Origin: JAAZZY01 sp964612505
GTDB taxonomy: Bacteria; Chlamydiota; Chlamydiia; Chlamydiales; JAAZZY01
Length of the DNA stretch: 64,000 nucleotides
Assembly (NCBI GenBank): GCA_964612505.1
Contig: CAZTEX010000010.1
Span: forward strand, 1-64,000
Reading direction: 5' to 3'
Positions 1 through 10,137 of this stretch are shown one piece after another (the first letter of the stretch is position 1; every line of letters starts with the position of its first letter). The notes below the pieces were generated by a model that saw only the letters and a program-made list of their open reading frames with translations, was not told the DNA's origin and did not search any database. A program made the position numbers and the translations under genes.

Positions 1-1
1 T

Positions 2-1348
2 CATCGCATTGGACAACAGATTAATCGAGAAGTCAGTATCGCAGAACTCTTTCAACACAAAACAATTGCGAAACTAGGTGAGCTATTAAATTTAAAAATG
101 GCTCAAGTCACTCAAAAATATACTGAAACTCAGGTGGATCGATTTATCGACCTCAAGCAGGAACTGGGAGATACAACAATTACTCTTAACGCCGAAGAAA
201 AGGGTAATTTTATTTTTCCAAAGGGTATTCTTTTAACGGGTTCCACAGGGTATGTTGGTGCATTTCTACTACAGGATTTATTAGAAAATACAGACAGTAC
301 TATTTATTGTTTGGTTCGCGCAAATAGTCTCAGTGAAGCGACAAGTAAACTGTATAATAATTTAAATAAATACCAAATAACAGTAGAGGATAAATCTAGA
401 ATAATTCCAATTTTAGGAGATCTTGAAAAAAATAACTTAGGTTTCGAGACAAAAGATTATGATAAATTATGCACCTTAATCGATGTGATTTATCACAATG
501 GAGCTTATGTCCATCATTTACTGCCATATGAAGCACTTAAGCAATCGAATGTGAAAGGAACTTTTGAAATCATTAAATTTGCCAATTTAAATAAGCTCAA
601 ATTTATCCATTTTATTTCAACAATTAGTGTCTTACCCAGATCTGGAAATCAGATTTTTAATGAAGAATCACCAATAGAGAAAATTTTGCATATGGAAAGC
701 TCTGGTTATTCTGCTAGTAAGTGGGTGGCTGAGAATATGATCATGCGAGCAGCTGCTGCTGGAGTTCCTGCGAATATTTATCGAATTGGCCGCGCTGCGG
801 CATGTTCAAAGACAGGAGTGTGCAACGTAGACGACTTCTTTTATAGACTTATCGTAAGTTGTATTAAGATGGGGTATTATCCCGATATTCCCTTCAATTT
901 TGATGCAACACCTATAGACATGATTTCTAAACAAATTGTTAAGATTGCAAAATCAGATCCATTAACCAATAAAGTTTTTCATATCATTAGCCCAAAACCA
1001 ACATCACTGGCATCTATTCTTCAATGTTATAATGAACATGAAGAAAATATAAAATCGACCCCACTGCCATTATGGTGTCAAATAGTAAAAGATTCTATTG
1101 GAGAGGGCAACCCTTTGCCTATTTCTCCTTACTTATCTCAATTTGCTCAGTATGCTGATGTAAAATTGTCTAGTTCTTCAAAATTCAACGAATTTGATCA
1201 TATCAGCCATAGTAAAACGATGTGTTATTTAAAAAATATTGACGAAGATTATTCTTTAGATATGGAACAATATTATTGGAAAAATTTTAAATATATGGAA
1301 GCTACAGGAGTTTTCAATGAAAGAAAAGTTATTTTGTGCAGCTTCTGA
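2..1348 (+). CDS. NRPS C-terminal fragment: carrier protein end plus terminal thioester reductase
   Basis: The reading frame is open to the left edge, so this is the 3' end of a larger nonribosomal peptide synthetase gene. The ATG at 98 is internal. The first 32 residues look like the last helices of a peptidyl carrier protein (SIAELFQHKTIAKLGELL). They are followed by a linker and an NAD(P)H-dependent reductase domain with the Rossmann motif TGSTGYVG near nt 235-262 and the YxxxK pair in SGYSASKW near nt 700-725. R domains of this type release the carrier-bound chain as an aldehyde or alcohol. The next gene, an aminotransferase, overlaps the end by 32 bases, so the two are surely co-transcribed and the aldehyde is its likely substrate. 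Adenylation and condensation domains lie outside the window. Confidence 0.85.
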   Translation, partial: HRIGQQINREVSIAELFQHKTIAKLGELLNLKMAQVTQKYTETQVDRFIDLKQELGDTTITLNAEEKGNFIFPKGILLTGSTGYVGAFLLQDLLENTDSTIYCLVRANSLSEATSKLYNNLNKYQITVEDKSRIIPILGDLEKNNLGFETKDYDKLCTLIDVIYHNGAYVHHLLPYEALKQSNVKGTFEIIKFANLNKLKFIHFISTISVLPRSGNQIFNEESPIEKILHMESSGYSASKWVAENMIMRAAAAGVPANIYRIGRAAACSKTGVCNVDDFFYRLIVSCIKMGYYPDIPFNFDATPIDMISKQIVKIAKSDPLTNKVFHIISPKPTSLASILQCYNEHEENIKSTPLPLWCQIVKDSIGEGNPLPISPYLSQFAQYADVKLSSSSKFNEFDHISHSKTMCYLKNIDEDYSLDMEQYYWKNFKYMEATGVFNERKVILCSF

Positions 1349-3473
1349 AAATACAATAGAATTAATTAAAGATTTTCATCGAAATAAAAAAAATATCTTT
1401 CTTGTTCCGAGAATTAATATTTCTTCAGAAGCAGCCTTTGCAGGTTACTTGATCAATTATTATGTTAATATTAATCGAAAACTCCAACATAGAAAAAATT
1501 ACCGGACTTTTTTTTGCAATTCAACACACGAAGCTTTGTCAGGTGTGATCAAAGTTGCGAGACACAGTAAAAAAAATCGTGGTTCAAATAAAAAAATCAT
1601 TATTTTAGATATCGACGAAACTTTAGTTAAGCCTTATTCACTGTTAAAAAATCAGAATCAAGAAAGCTCCATTATCCCTGATGCTGTAATCATTTCTTGT
1701 TTGGATGAGTTTCAGAGAGAATTGGAAAATCTAGATTCTTATTTAGTGATCTTCTGTTGCCAGAACAATCTAAACAGCAGTTTTTTGTCAAAAAGCCTTT
1801 ACTTGTGCAAGCAAAAAAAAATCCTCAGTGCTTTGGCTTTTCCTGATTTTGATGTTACTCATGAACCATCCATTATTCAAAGCCTTGATGTACTGCCCGA
1901 TTTAGTCATTTTTGGAGAATCACTTACTCACTACCAAGTCCCATTTGGAGCATTTTTGATTTCTGAAGATGTTCATAAACCCTGGAGCAGTCTGTCAGGT
2001 GCATTTTTGCATAGTTCGACATATGGAGGAAATCATTTAGCGCTACAGTCAATGATAGAGAATTTAATTAAAAATAGCCCTCTGCTAAAAAGCGATTCCA
2101 AAGTTGATCAAATCAGAAATAAAATTGCGACAAATTTACAAAAAAGGAATATGTACTACTCTAGATTCTGTAATCCTGGAATTGATGTTTTTTGTCGTGC
2201 AATAAAATTTAACTTATCTCCAATAAGAAGTCTCGGTACTCAACTAGTATTAAATCAAAGAAAAAAAGAAGTGGCGGTTCTCGATTGTGTAACAGGGGCT
2301 GGGGCCGTCATTAGAGGGCATTCACATAATGATGTCATTACAAATGTGTTAATGACGCATATGCCTAAACACTCATATTGGGAAGAACTGCAACAAAAAT
2401 TTATGAGTTTAATACCATTTACTCATTTTTTCCCTGCAGTGAGTGGAGCTAGCGCTGTTGACATAGGACTCAATTTAGCATTAGCTACCATCGGCAAAAA
2501 AAAAATCATTGTTTTCAAAGGTAATTATGCTGGAAAAACATTATGTTCATTAATTGGCACTTCAGATGAAAACTATAGAAAACACTTTGGACCCTTATTT
2601 CAAGAAATAGTTTATATCGATCCATTATCTAAGGAGGCTGCTGCTACCTTGTATGAGGCTATTGCCACATCTGAAGTGGGTCTTATTTGGTTTGAATTAC
2701 TCCAAGGATCAACTTTACATGAGATTCCCGCTGAATTGATTTCTATCATCAATCACAACAAACCAATCTATGAGTATTTGATTGGCATCGATGAAATATT
2801 AACAGGAATTTACAGATTGGGCAAACTTTTCTCTTGTCAGGGTGTCATTGATGATCCAGATATCATTACAGCTTCAAAGGGTTTATGTGATGGCACATTT
2901 CCTTTTGGGATTACGATTGTGTCTGATAGTTTATATAAGAAAGTATATGAAAAAAACCAACCTTTAGTACAGTATTATCAGGGTTTGTATACCAATCAAT
3001 TAGGTTCTCATATTGCCTTAAATTGTTTGAATTATTTTTGCCAAGAAGCAGTAGTTAATCAAATTCAATGTGTTGGGAATAAACTTGAGATGGCCTTCAG
3101 TAAATTTCCACAAATTTCACCATATGTCGAAAAAGTATTAGGTAAGGGTCATATTTATATTATTAAATACAAAAAATCTATTTGGACCTTTGGGTCAGCG
3201 GGAATGTTATTTTTTGATTTGTTTATGTTTAAGCAAGGTATAGATAAGGAAAAGATATTCTTGTTTTTTAATCGCTGCATTCCCTCTTTGATCATGACCA
3301 ATGAAGAGGCAGAAATACTCATTAATAAACTAGAGAACCTACTAGTCAGAAACAGAGTCCTTTTATACATTCGATTCCATTTTTTTTGTTTGAATACAAT
3401 TGTTTTATTGGCTGTTTTAAAAATTAGAAATGTCCTTTATAGTCTCTTTGATAAACTTGTTGTTAGATCTTGA
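1317..3473 (+). CDS. Tandem class-III (PLP) aminotransferase, N-terminal domain degenerate
   Basis: The protein (718 aa) carries two aminotransferase class-III-like units. The second (about 285-680) looks catalytic: an FFPAVSGASAVD motif matches the family SGxEA region, IDEILTG supplies the PLP-binding Asp492, and TASKGLCDGTFPFG supplies the Schiff-base lysine Lys521. The first unit (about 1-280) keeps the fold signatures ARHSKKN and SSTYGGNHLA. At the lysine position it reads FGESLTHYQVPFG, so Glu201 replaces Lys, and the DExxTG motif is gone; it is probably structural. The last 40 residues are hydrophobic and basic and might associate with membrane. Myxochelin B biosynthesis is the family precedent, where a class-III enzyme aminates the aldehyde released by an NRPS R domain. 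The same role is inferred here from the 32-base overlap with the reductase gene. Confidence 0.75.
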   Translation: MKEKLFCAASENTIELIKDFHRNKKNIFLVPRINISSEAAFAGYLINYYVNINRKLQHRKNYRTFFCNSTHEALSGVIKVARHSKKNRGSNKKIIILDIDETLVKPYSLLKNQNQESSIIPDAVIISCLDEFQRELENLDSYLVIFCCQNNLNSSFLSKSLYLCKQKKILSALAFPDFDVTHEPSIIQSLDVLPDLVIFGESLTHYQVPFGAFLISEDVHKPWSSLSGAFLHSSTYGGNHLALQSMIENLIKNSPLLKSDSKVDQIRNKIATNLQKRNMYYSRFCNPGIDVFCRAIKFNLSPIRSLGTQLVLNQRKKEVAVLDCVTGAGAVIRGHSHNDVITNVLMTHMPKHSYWEELQQKFMSLIPFTHFFPAVSGASAVDIGLNLALATIGKKKIIVFKGNYAGKTLCSLIGTSDENYRKHFGPLFQEIVYIDPLSKEAAATLYEAIATSEVGLIWFELLQGSTLHEIPAELISIINHNKPIYEYLIGIDEILTGIYRLGKLFSCQGVIDDPDIITASKGLCDGTFPFGITIVSDSLYKKVYEKNQPLVQYYQGLYTNQLGSHIALNCLNYFCQEAVVNQIQCVGNKLEMAFSKFPQISPYVEKVLGKGHIYIIKYKKSIWTFGSAGMLFFDLFMFKQGIDKEKIFLFFNRCIPSLIMTNEEAEILINKLENLLVRNRVLLYIRFHFFCLNTIVLLAVLKIRNVLYSLFDKLVVRS

Positions 3474-3499
3474 AACATCCCAAGTGATTGTGATCCTTT

Positions 3500-6400
3500 A
3501 TGAGTATCAAATATGAAAATTTGGTTGATTTGGCGATCTTTTATGCTAAAACTATCCCTGAAAAAAAAGCATACATTGCATTGAGTGATGGTGAGATAGA
3601 GTCAGGTTCCCTCACTTATGGAGAGCTGCATGAGAAAGCAGCAGCAATTGCTAGCTATTTACAATCTTTAAATTTAAAGGGAGAACGCGCATTACTTGTT
3701 TTTCCTGCTGGTCTGGATTTTGTTACAGCATTTTTTGGGTGTCTTTATGGAGGAATGATTGGTGTACCTATCTATTTGCCTTTTTCTAAACCAGACGATT
3801 TTAAAAATAAGATCAATACCATTATAAGCAATGCTCAACCAAAGATCATTTTAACCACGAAAGAATATTCTACACTATTTGAAAAATTTCGATCTGAGTC
3901 GCCCATACTCACCAGCATGAATGTGATCAACACGAGTTCACTTTTATCAGAGTGGTTATCGAGTATGTGGCAAAGGAAAAATATTTCTCCGCAGGATCTG
4001 GCATTTTTACAATATACTTCAGGTTCTACTAGATCTCCCAAAGGGGTGATGGTTACTCACAATAACATTATTCATAATTCAGAAGTGATCAAAACAGCTT
4101 ATCAGCATTCTGAAAAAACCATAGTCTTGAGTTGGCTGCCCCATTATCACGATATGGGCTTAATTGGCCCCATAGTACAAGCTTTATATGTGGGTGGCAC
4201 AGCTATACTCATGGCTCCAATGGCATTTTTGCAACAGCCTATAAGATGGCTGAAAGCCATATCGAAATATGGAGCGCATACAAGTGGCGCCCCCAATTTT
4301 GCATATGAGCTATGTTCGACTCAAATTAACGAAATTGAAAAGTCAAGTTTAGATTTGAAAACTTGGACTATAGCCTATAATGGCTCTGAACCTATTCGTC
4401 AATCTACCCTAGAAAAATTTGCATCTGCTTTTGCATGTTGTGGATTTCGCAAAGAGGCCTTTTACCCCTGTTATGGTTTGGCCGAATCTACTTTATTTGT
4501 AACAGGAAGCTCAAGATTAAAAGGTTATGAAACAAAAACATTAGACATTAAGGAATTGGAGAAAAATCGCGTAAAGTATTCCCTAGAGATGGATAAAAGT
4601 TGTCGCACTTTCGTAAGTAGTGGGTGTGCTTGGATTGATCAACAAATTGTGATTGTCAATTCTGAAACCTTGCTTCCATGTGAATCGCATCAGGTAGGTG
4701 AAGTATGGGTGAAAAGCCAAAGTATTGCAAAAGGGTATTGGATGAATCCAGAGGCTTCAGTCGAAACCTTTGAAGCCTATATTGCTAAAACTCATGAAGG
4801 GCCATTTCTACGAACAGGAGATTTAGGGTTTGTCGATGAAGGTCAGTTGTATCTCACTGGTCGCCTTAAAGAAGTGATTATTATTCGAGGATCAAACTAT
4901 TACCCACAAGATATTGAACAGAGTGTGCAGAATGCTCATGCCGCTTTTGCACCAGGGACTGGGGCTGCATTTTCCGTCACTATGGATGAAGAAGAGAAAC
5001 TAGTCTTTGTTCAAGAAATTCTGCGTACTCATCTGCGTAATTTTGACTCTAATAGCGCCATTGCAACTATTCGCCGTGTAATATCAGAATTGCATGGTAT
5101 TGAAGTGCATGCCATTGTATTAATCAAGCCTAGCACTCTTCCAAGAACTTCAAGTGGCAAAATTCAACGACTTAAAGCAAAGAACTTCTTTCTTGGCAAT
5201 GAGTTGCAAAAAGTTACAGAGTGGGTTCAACCCAATCGTAGCCTCAGCGAAAGCAACAAAAAATTTGAATTTCCGGTAAATCAATCTAACGTCTATGACG
5301 TATTAATAGCTAAATTGGCGGAAAAAGTAAATCTTCCTATTCCAAAAATCGACTGTCATCTCCCATTTTCGTTTTATGGATTAGATTCAGCCAAAGCCGT
5401 TGCAATTTCAGGTGAACTCGAAAAAATATTTCAACGATCCTTGCCACCAACCCTCCTTTATGAGTATCCCACTATCCATGCTTTAGCTCAGTTTTTTACA
5501 GAGAACCACATCACTTTAAAAGCTACGCCAAATCAGAAACACATCAATCATGACCCTATTGCAATTATTGGAATGGGGCTTCGATTTCCACAAGCAAATA
5601 GTCCAGAGTCTTTATGGGCATTGCTGCAGAAGGGATGCGATACGATTACAAAAGCCCTTATCTCTCGAACGGGCGAATCTATTCCCTCGTGTGAGCATTG
5701 GGGAGGATTTCTATCTTCAGTAGATTTGTTTGATGCGGAATTTTTTTCGATATCCCCTCGAGAAGCCAATCACATGGATCCTCAGCAGCGCTTACTTTTA
5801 GAGGTTGCTTGGGAAGCTCTAGAAAATGCAAATATTACCCCAAGCAAAATTCGGGGGACTGAAACAGGTGTGTATCTTGGGTTAAGTTCGAATGATTATG
5901 GACTACTTCAATTGGGAAATCCAAGCAATGTCTCACCATATTCAGCTACAGGAAGCGCTTTAAGTGTTGCGGCGAATCGGTTATCATATTTTTTAGGTCT
6001 GCATGGCCCTAGTTTAGTTGTTGATACAGCCTGCTCCTCATCACTAGTCTCTCTCCACTTAGCTTGTAGTAGCCTACAACAAAGAGAAATTGATCTTGCT
6101 CTTGTAGGTGGAGCAAACCTCATATTATCTTCTCAAGTGACCTCCGGCTTACAACAAGCTGGTATGTTAGCAAAAGATGGGCGTTGTAAAACATTCGATG
6201 CTTCTGCTGATGGGTACGTTCGAGGAGAGGGATGCGGTATCGTCGTCCTCAAACGTTTATCTGATGCAATAGCTGATAAAGATTGTATTTCTGCTGTCAT
6301 CCTAGGATCAGCTGTAAACCAAGATGGTTTAAGTAATGGCTTAACAGCTCCCAATGGTTTTGCACAACGCAGGGTCATTCAACAAGCATTATCTCGCGCA

Positions 6401-9400
6401 GGGGTTGCTCCAGAAGATGTCAGCTATATAGAAGCACATGGTACTGGCACTTCTTTAGGTGACCCTATTGAAGTTAGTGCGCTTGTGGATGTGTTAATGC
6501 GAAATCGCAATCCTGAAAATCCGTGTTGGATGGGATCTATTAAGACAAATATGGGTCATTTAGAAGCTGCTGCAGGGATTGCTGGATTGATAAAAGTCGT
6601 GTTAGCACTAAAAAACAAAGAAATTCCCGGAAATTTACATTTTAACACTTTAAATCCATATATTCGTCTAGAAAATGTTCCTTTGTATATTCCAAAATTA
6701 AGTCAACCTTGGATCAGTGCGCATGAAAAACGAATTGCGGGAGTAAGTTCATTTGGGTTTGGTGGCACAAACGGACATGCTGTGATTGCAGAAGCCCCTA
6801 AAGTTTCAGTATATGAAGAGAAATTATGCAATGAGCAACCTATTCATGTTCTTACTATTTCCGGTAAAGGGGAAGAAGCTCTGCATGAGAATGCAAGAAA
6901 CTTTAAGAATTTTATTGATAGCAACCTGGATGATAAGATCAGCGATATTTGTTATACCGCCAATATGTGTCGGACTCACTTTTCTAATCGGCTAGCTCTA
7001 GTTGTTCAAAGCAAGTCAGAGATTCAGGATAAATTAGAGCAATTTTTACAAAGAAGAACAGCAACTGGCATATGTCAAGGTCATATCAACGCCAATGAAA
7101 GTGCAAAAATAGCGTTTTTATTTACCGGACAAGGATCTCAATATGTAGGAATGGGTTCTCAACTCTATAAAACTTATCCAATATTTCGAGAAATTGTTGA
7201 TCATTGTGAATTACTGCTAAAGGAGCATGCAGGCTTTAGTCTCTTGGAAAAGATGCATTCGCTAGATATAGATAATCACTTGCTAAATGAAACGATTTAT
7301 ACACAACCAGTCTTATTTGTTTTAGAATATGCTTTGGCAATGTTGTGGAGTTCATATGGTGTAAAACCAGAATGGATCATGGGTCATAGTTTAGGTGAAT
7401 ATGCAGCAGCTTGCTTTGCAGGAGTTTTTAATTTAGAGGAAGGATTGCAATTGGTTGCAGCTCGAGGCAGGCTTATGCAAGGTTTATCCAAGCGAGGCAA
7501 AATGGTTGTGGTCTTTACTTCGGAGCAGAGAGTACTCGATAAAATATCAAATTATTCGGATAGGGTCTCGATTGCTGGGTTAAATTGTCCAGAGCAAGTC
7601 GTGATATCGGGTGAAGAAAAGGCTTTAGAGGCAATTTGTGATTTGTTTCTCAAAGAGGGAATAAGAACCAAATATTTGTTAGTCTCGCATGCATTTCATT
7701 CTCCCCTTATGGAACCAATGATACAAGATTTTTATCAAATAGCAGACCAGATCAATTATCAAGTTCCAAAATTTAAATTTATTTCAAATACTAATGGAAA
7801 GTTAATAGAAACCCCTATAACCGCAGAATATTGGTGCAAACACTTACGCCATCCCATTAAATTTAATGATGGGATGACAACCCTGGGTCATAAAAATTGT
7901 GAGATATTTGTCGAAATTGGTCCCCATCCAACATTATTAGGAATGGGGCGTTTGTGTTTGCCTGACAGTAAAAGTTTATGGTTACCTTCCTTGCGTCGTG
8001 GCCGTTCCGACTTAGAACAGATGGCTGAAAGCATTTGTGAGTTATATACGCATGGTGCTTCGATAGACTTTGGGGCGTTCGATAAGAATTATTTTCATAA
8101 AAAAGTAGCCTTACCTACTTATGCTTTCCAACGACAACGATATTGGTTGGAAGCTAGTCTTTATCAACCTCCTTATCAACACAATCGCGATCCACTATTA
8201 AAAGACAATTTTTACGAAATCCAGTGGATACTTCAGGATACACAATCTGTTTTAAAAAATGATAATCCTCCAAATGAGATGTGGATATTGTTTTGTGATC
8301 AACAAGGAGTTGGTTTAGCCCTGGCTGAGGAACTTGAAAAGCAGCAGCGTAGATATATCATAGTCTATGAGAAAAATGCTGTTTACAGAGGTAAGTTGCA
8401 GGGTTGCCATATAGATGCAACACATTTGCCAGATTATGTAATGCTGCTTAATGAATTGTCTATGAAACAAGCCAACATAAAAATTGTCTATTTATGGCAT
8501 CTTGATCTTTTAGATATTGAAAAATCGCTTGATTCTTCATTTACACAACAGGTCAATGCTGGCGCGGGTATATTGAATTTGCTGCGAGTTTGCAAGAATA
8601 AGCAAGAAGAGTTTCCATCATTAAAATTATGGGTCGTGACACAAAAGGCAATACCCATTAATGCAAAAGAAAATCATGTATCAATCATGCAGTCACCCAT
8701 TTGGGGATTGGGTAAAACAGCTTCATTGGAACATCCAGAAATATGGGGTGGGCTCATCGATGTTGATTGGGGATCAGCAGAAACTACAGCACAATCTTTA
8801 TTGAATGAAATTGAGCGAAACGATTTAGAAAATCAGGTTATTCTTCGAAAAGAAGGTCGTCATGTTGCTCGCTTAATCCATTCAAATCTAACAGCAAAGA
8901 AAGTATTAGAAATAACGAAAGATGCTACTTACCTTGTGACAGGCGGACTAGGGGCATTAGGGTTGCAAGTTTCGAAGTTGCTGATACAAAAAGGCGCGCG
9001 CTCATTGATACTAGTGAGCAGGCGCGGAGTCTATACAAAAGAATTACAAATAGAGATTGATCAACTGCAACAGAATGGAACAACTATTGTAGTCATTAAA
9101 GGTGATATTTCTGTTGAAGAAGATGTAACACGTATATTTAAGTATATTTCAAAAAAGTTGCCTATTCTCAAGGGTGTGATTCATGCAGCAGGAATCTCTG
9201 GTAATTATCAGCTTCTTGAAAATTTAGATATAGAACAACTCACCAATGTTTTATCTGCCAAAATAAAAGGCGGTTGGTTTTTACATCAACATACCAAAGA
9301 AATGGAGTTAGATTTTTTCGTTAATTTTTCTTCAATCACTTCAGTTTGGGGGTCAAAAGGGCAAGGCCATTACGCTGCAGCGAATCAATTTTTAGATATC

Positions 9401-10135
9401 CTATCACATTATCGTCGTGTAACAGGATTATGTGGACTGAGTATCAATTGGGGGCCTTGGGCAGATGGAGGAATGCTAACCCAAGAATGGAATGAATTAC
9501 TCAATCAGACCGGTATAGAATTGCTAGAACCTCAAGAAGCGCTAGCAAGCTTGAATTTTCTATTATCAACAGAAGCAATACAAATAGCATTTGTTAAAAT
9601 GAATTGGGCCGTGTTTAAAGGCGTGTATGAAATGAAAATATCTCGCCCATTTTTGAAGGAGATAACAATTTCTTCACGTTTTGCAGAAGAAAAAATACAG
9701 TCCAAAAGAAATCACGAATTAATTGATCAATTGAATGAATCTTCGCAACCCATTCGAGAAAAAATCTTGACGAATTATCTTGAGGCGGCCGTCAAGAAAA
9801 TCATGAAGTGGGCTCCTGAAAAATCATTAGATTACAAAAGGGGGTTTTTCCAAATGGGGATGGATTCAATAATGACACTTGAATTGGTACGTACATTAGA
9901 GGCTGATTTGGGCACAAAATTGGCAACAACAACTGTTTTCAACTATCCAACAATTGGAGCTCTATCAAAATATCTTGCAAGCGAGACATCCAATCTAACC
10001 GCCTCTATAGCGCCTAAAGAGAATCCGTCAAAAATTGAAACAGATATATTGTTGTTAGATCAACTTAATGACCTTTCAGAACAAGATGCCGCTTCATTGC
10101 TCTTAAATAAGCTGGAAACAATTGAAAATAGATAA
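3500..10135 (+). CDS. Type I PKS with fatty-acyl-AMP ligase loading module (FAAL-ACP-KS-AT-KR-ACP)
   Basis: Domains in the 2211 aa, in order: fatty-acyl-AMP ligase (about 1-570, adenylation core LQYTSGSTRSPKGV); ACP with GLDS (Ser630); ketosynthase from about 683 with the complete triad Cys845, His980 and His1020; acyltransferase with GHSLG (Ser1297) and SHAFH (His1400), the HAFH form predicting malonyl-CoA; ketoreductase with TGGLGALG (from 1814) and catalytic Ser1945/Tyr1958; ACP with GMDS (Ser2123). No DH or ER is present. A FAAL activates a free fatty acid as acyl-AMP and loads it on the adjacent ACP, so the chain starts from a host or own fatty acid and the module yields a beta-hydroxy product. 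The acidic C-terminal tail ending in LLLNKLE resembles a docking element for the next PKS, whose gene starts 2 bases later. Confidence 0.92.
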   Translation: MSIKYENLVDLAIFYAKTIPEKKAYIALSDGEIESGSLTYGELHEKAAAIASYLQSLNLKGERALLVFPAGLDFVTAFFGCLYGGMIGVPIYLPFSKPDDFKNKINTIISNAQPKIILTTKEYSTLFEKFRSESPILTSMNVINTSSLLSEWLSSMWQRKNISPQDLAFLQYTSGSTRSPKGVMVTHNNIIHNSEVIKTAYQHSEKTIVLSWLPHYHDMGLIGPIVQALYVGGTAILMAPMAFLQQPIRWLKAISKYGAHTSGAPNFAYELCSTQINEIEKSSLDLKTWTIAYNGSEPIRQSTLEKFASAFACCGFRKEAFYPCYGLAESTLFVTGSSRLKGYETKTLDIKELEKNRVKYSLEMDKSCRTFVSSGCAWIDQQIVIVNSETLLPCESHQVGEVWVKSQSIAKGYWMNPEASVETFEAYIAKTHEGPFLRTGDLGFVDEGQLYLTGRLKEVIIIRGSNYYPQDIEQSVQNAHAAFAPGTGAAFSVTMDEEEKLVFVQEILRTHLRNFDSNSAIATIRRVISELHGIEVHAIVLIKPSTLPRTSSGKIQRLKAKNFFLGNELQKVTEWVQPNRSLSESNKKFEFPVNQSNVYDVLIAKLAEKVNLPIPKIDCHLPFSFYGLDSAKAVAISGELEKIFQRSLPPTLLYEYPTIHALAQFFTENHITLKATPNQKHINHDPIAIIGMGLRFPQANSPESLWALLQKGCDTITKALISRTGESIPSCEHWGGFLSSVDLFDAEFFSISPREANHMDPQQRLLLEVAWEALENANITPSKIRGTETGVYLGLSSNDYGLLQLGNPSNVSPYSATGSALSVAANRLSYFLGLHGPSLVVDTACSSSLVSLHLACSSLQQREIDLALVGGANLILSSQVTSGLQQAGMLAKDGRCKTFDASADGYVRGEGCGIVVLKRLSDAIADKDCISAVILGSAVNQDGLSNGLTAPNGFAQRRVIQQALSRAGVAPEDVSYIEAHGTGTSLGDPIEVSALVDVLMRNRNPENPCWMGSIKTNMGHLEAAAGIAGLIKVVLALKNKEIPGNLHFNTLNPYIRLENVPLYIPKLSQPWISAHEKRIAGVSSFGFGGTNGHAVIAEAPKVSVYEEKLCNEQPIHVLTISGKGEEALHENARNFKNFIDSNLDDKISDICYTANMCRTHFSNRLALVVQSKSEIQDKLEQFLQRRTATGICQGHINANESAKIAFLFTGQGSQYVGMGSQLYKTYPIFREIVDHCELLLKEHAGFSLLEKMHSLDIDNHLLNETIYTQPVLFVLEYALAMLWSSYGVKPEWIMGHSLGEYAAACFAGVFNLEEGLQLVAARGRLMQGLSKRGKMVVVFTSEQRVLDKISNYSDRVSIAGLNCPEQVVISGEEKALEAICDLFLKEGIRTKYLLVSHAFHSPLMEPMIQDFYQIADQINYQVPKFKFISNTNGKLIETPITAEYWCKHLRHPIKFNDGMTTLGHKNCEIFVEIGPHPTLLGMGRLCLPDSKSLWLPSLRRGRSDLEQMAESICELYTHGASIDFGAFDKNYFHKKVALPTYAFQRQRYWLEASLYQPPYQHNRDPLLKDNFYEIQWILQDTQSVLKNDNPPNEMWILFCDQQGVGLALAEELEKQQRRYIIVYEKNAVYRGKLQGCHIDATHLPDYVMLLNELSMKQANIKIVYLWHLDLLDIEKSLDSSFTQQVNAGAGILNLLRVCKNKQEEFPSLKLWVVTQKAIPINAKENHVSIMQSPIWGLGKTASLEHPEIWGGLIDVDWGSAETTAQSLLNEIERNDLENQVILRKEGRHVARLIHSNLTAKKVLEITKDATYLVTGGLGALGLQVSKLLIQKGARSLILVSRRGVYTKELQIEIDQLQQNGTTIVVIKGDISVEEDVTRIFKYISKKLPILKGVIHAAGISGNYQLLENLDIEQLTNVLSAKIKGGWFLHQHTKEMELDFFVNFSSITSVWGSKGQGHYAAANQFLDILSHYRRVTGLCGLSINWGPWADGGMLTQEWNELLNQTGIELLEPQEALASLNFLLSTEAIQIAFVKMNWAVFKGVYEMKISRPFLKEITISSRFAEEKIQSKRNHELIDQLNESSQPIREKILTNYLEAAVKKIMKWAPEKSLDYKRGFFQMGMDSIMTLELVRTLEADLGTKLATTTVFNYPTIGALSKYLASETSNLTASIAPKENPSKIETDILLLDQLNDLSEQDAASLLLNKLETIENR

Positions 10136-10137
10136 GA

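Noticed and set aside
98..1348. Treating the ATG at 98 as the start of a stand-alone reductase gene
   Set aside because: The frame is open to base 2 and the upstream residues look like the end of a carrier protein, so it is an internal Met of an NRPS.
1605..1640. HAD-phosphatase motif (LDIDETLVKPYS) in the first aminotransferase domain
   Set aside because: Other HAD motifs are missing and the stretch aligns with the strand after the aminotransferase SGxEA region; probably coincidence.
5548..6378. Antisense ORFs of 70-80 codons inside the PKS ketosynthase
   Set aside because: They lie opposite highly conserved catalytic sequence, lack ribosome sites and resemble no protein.
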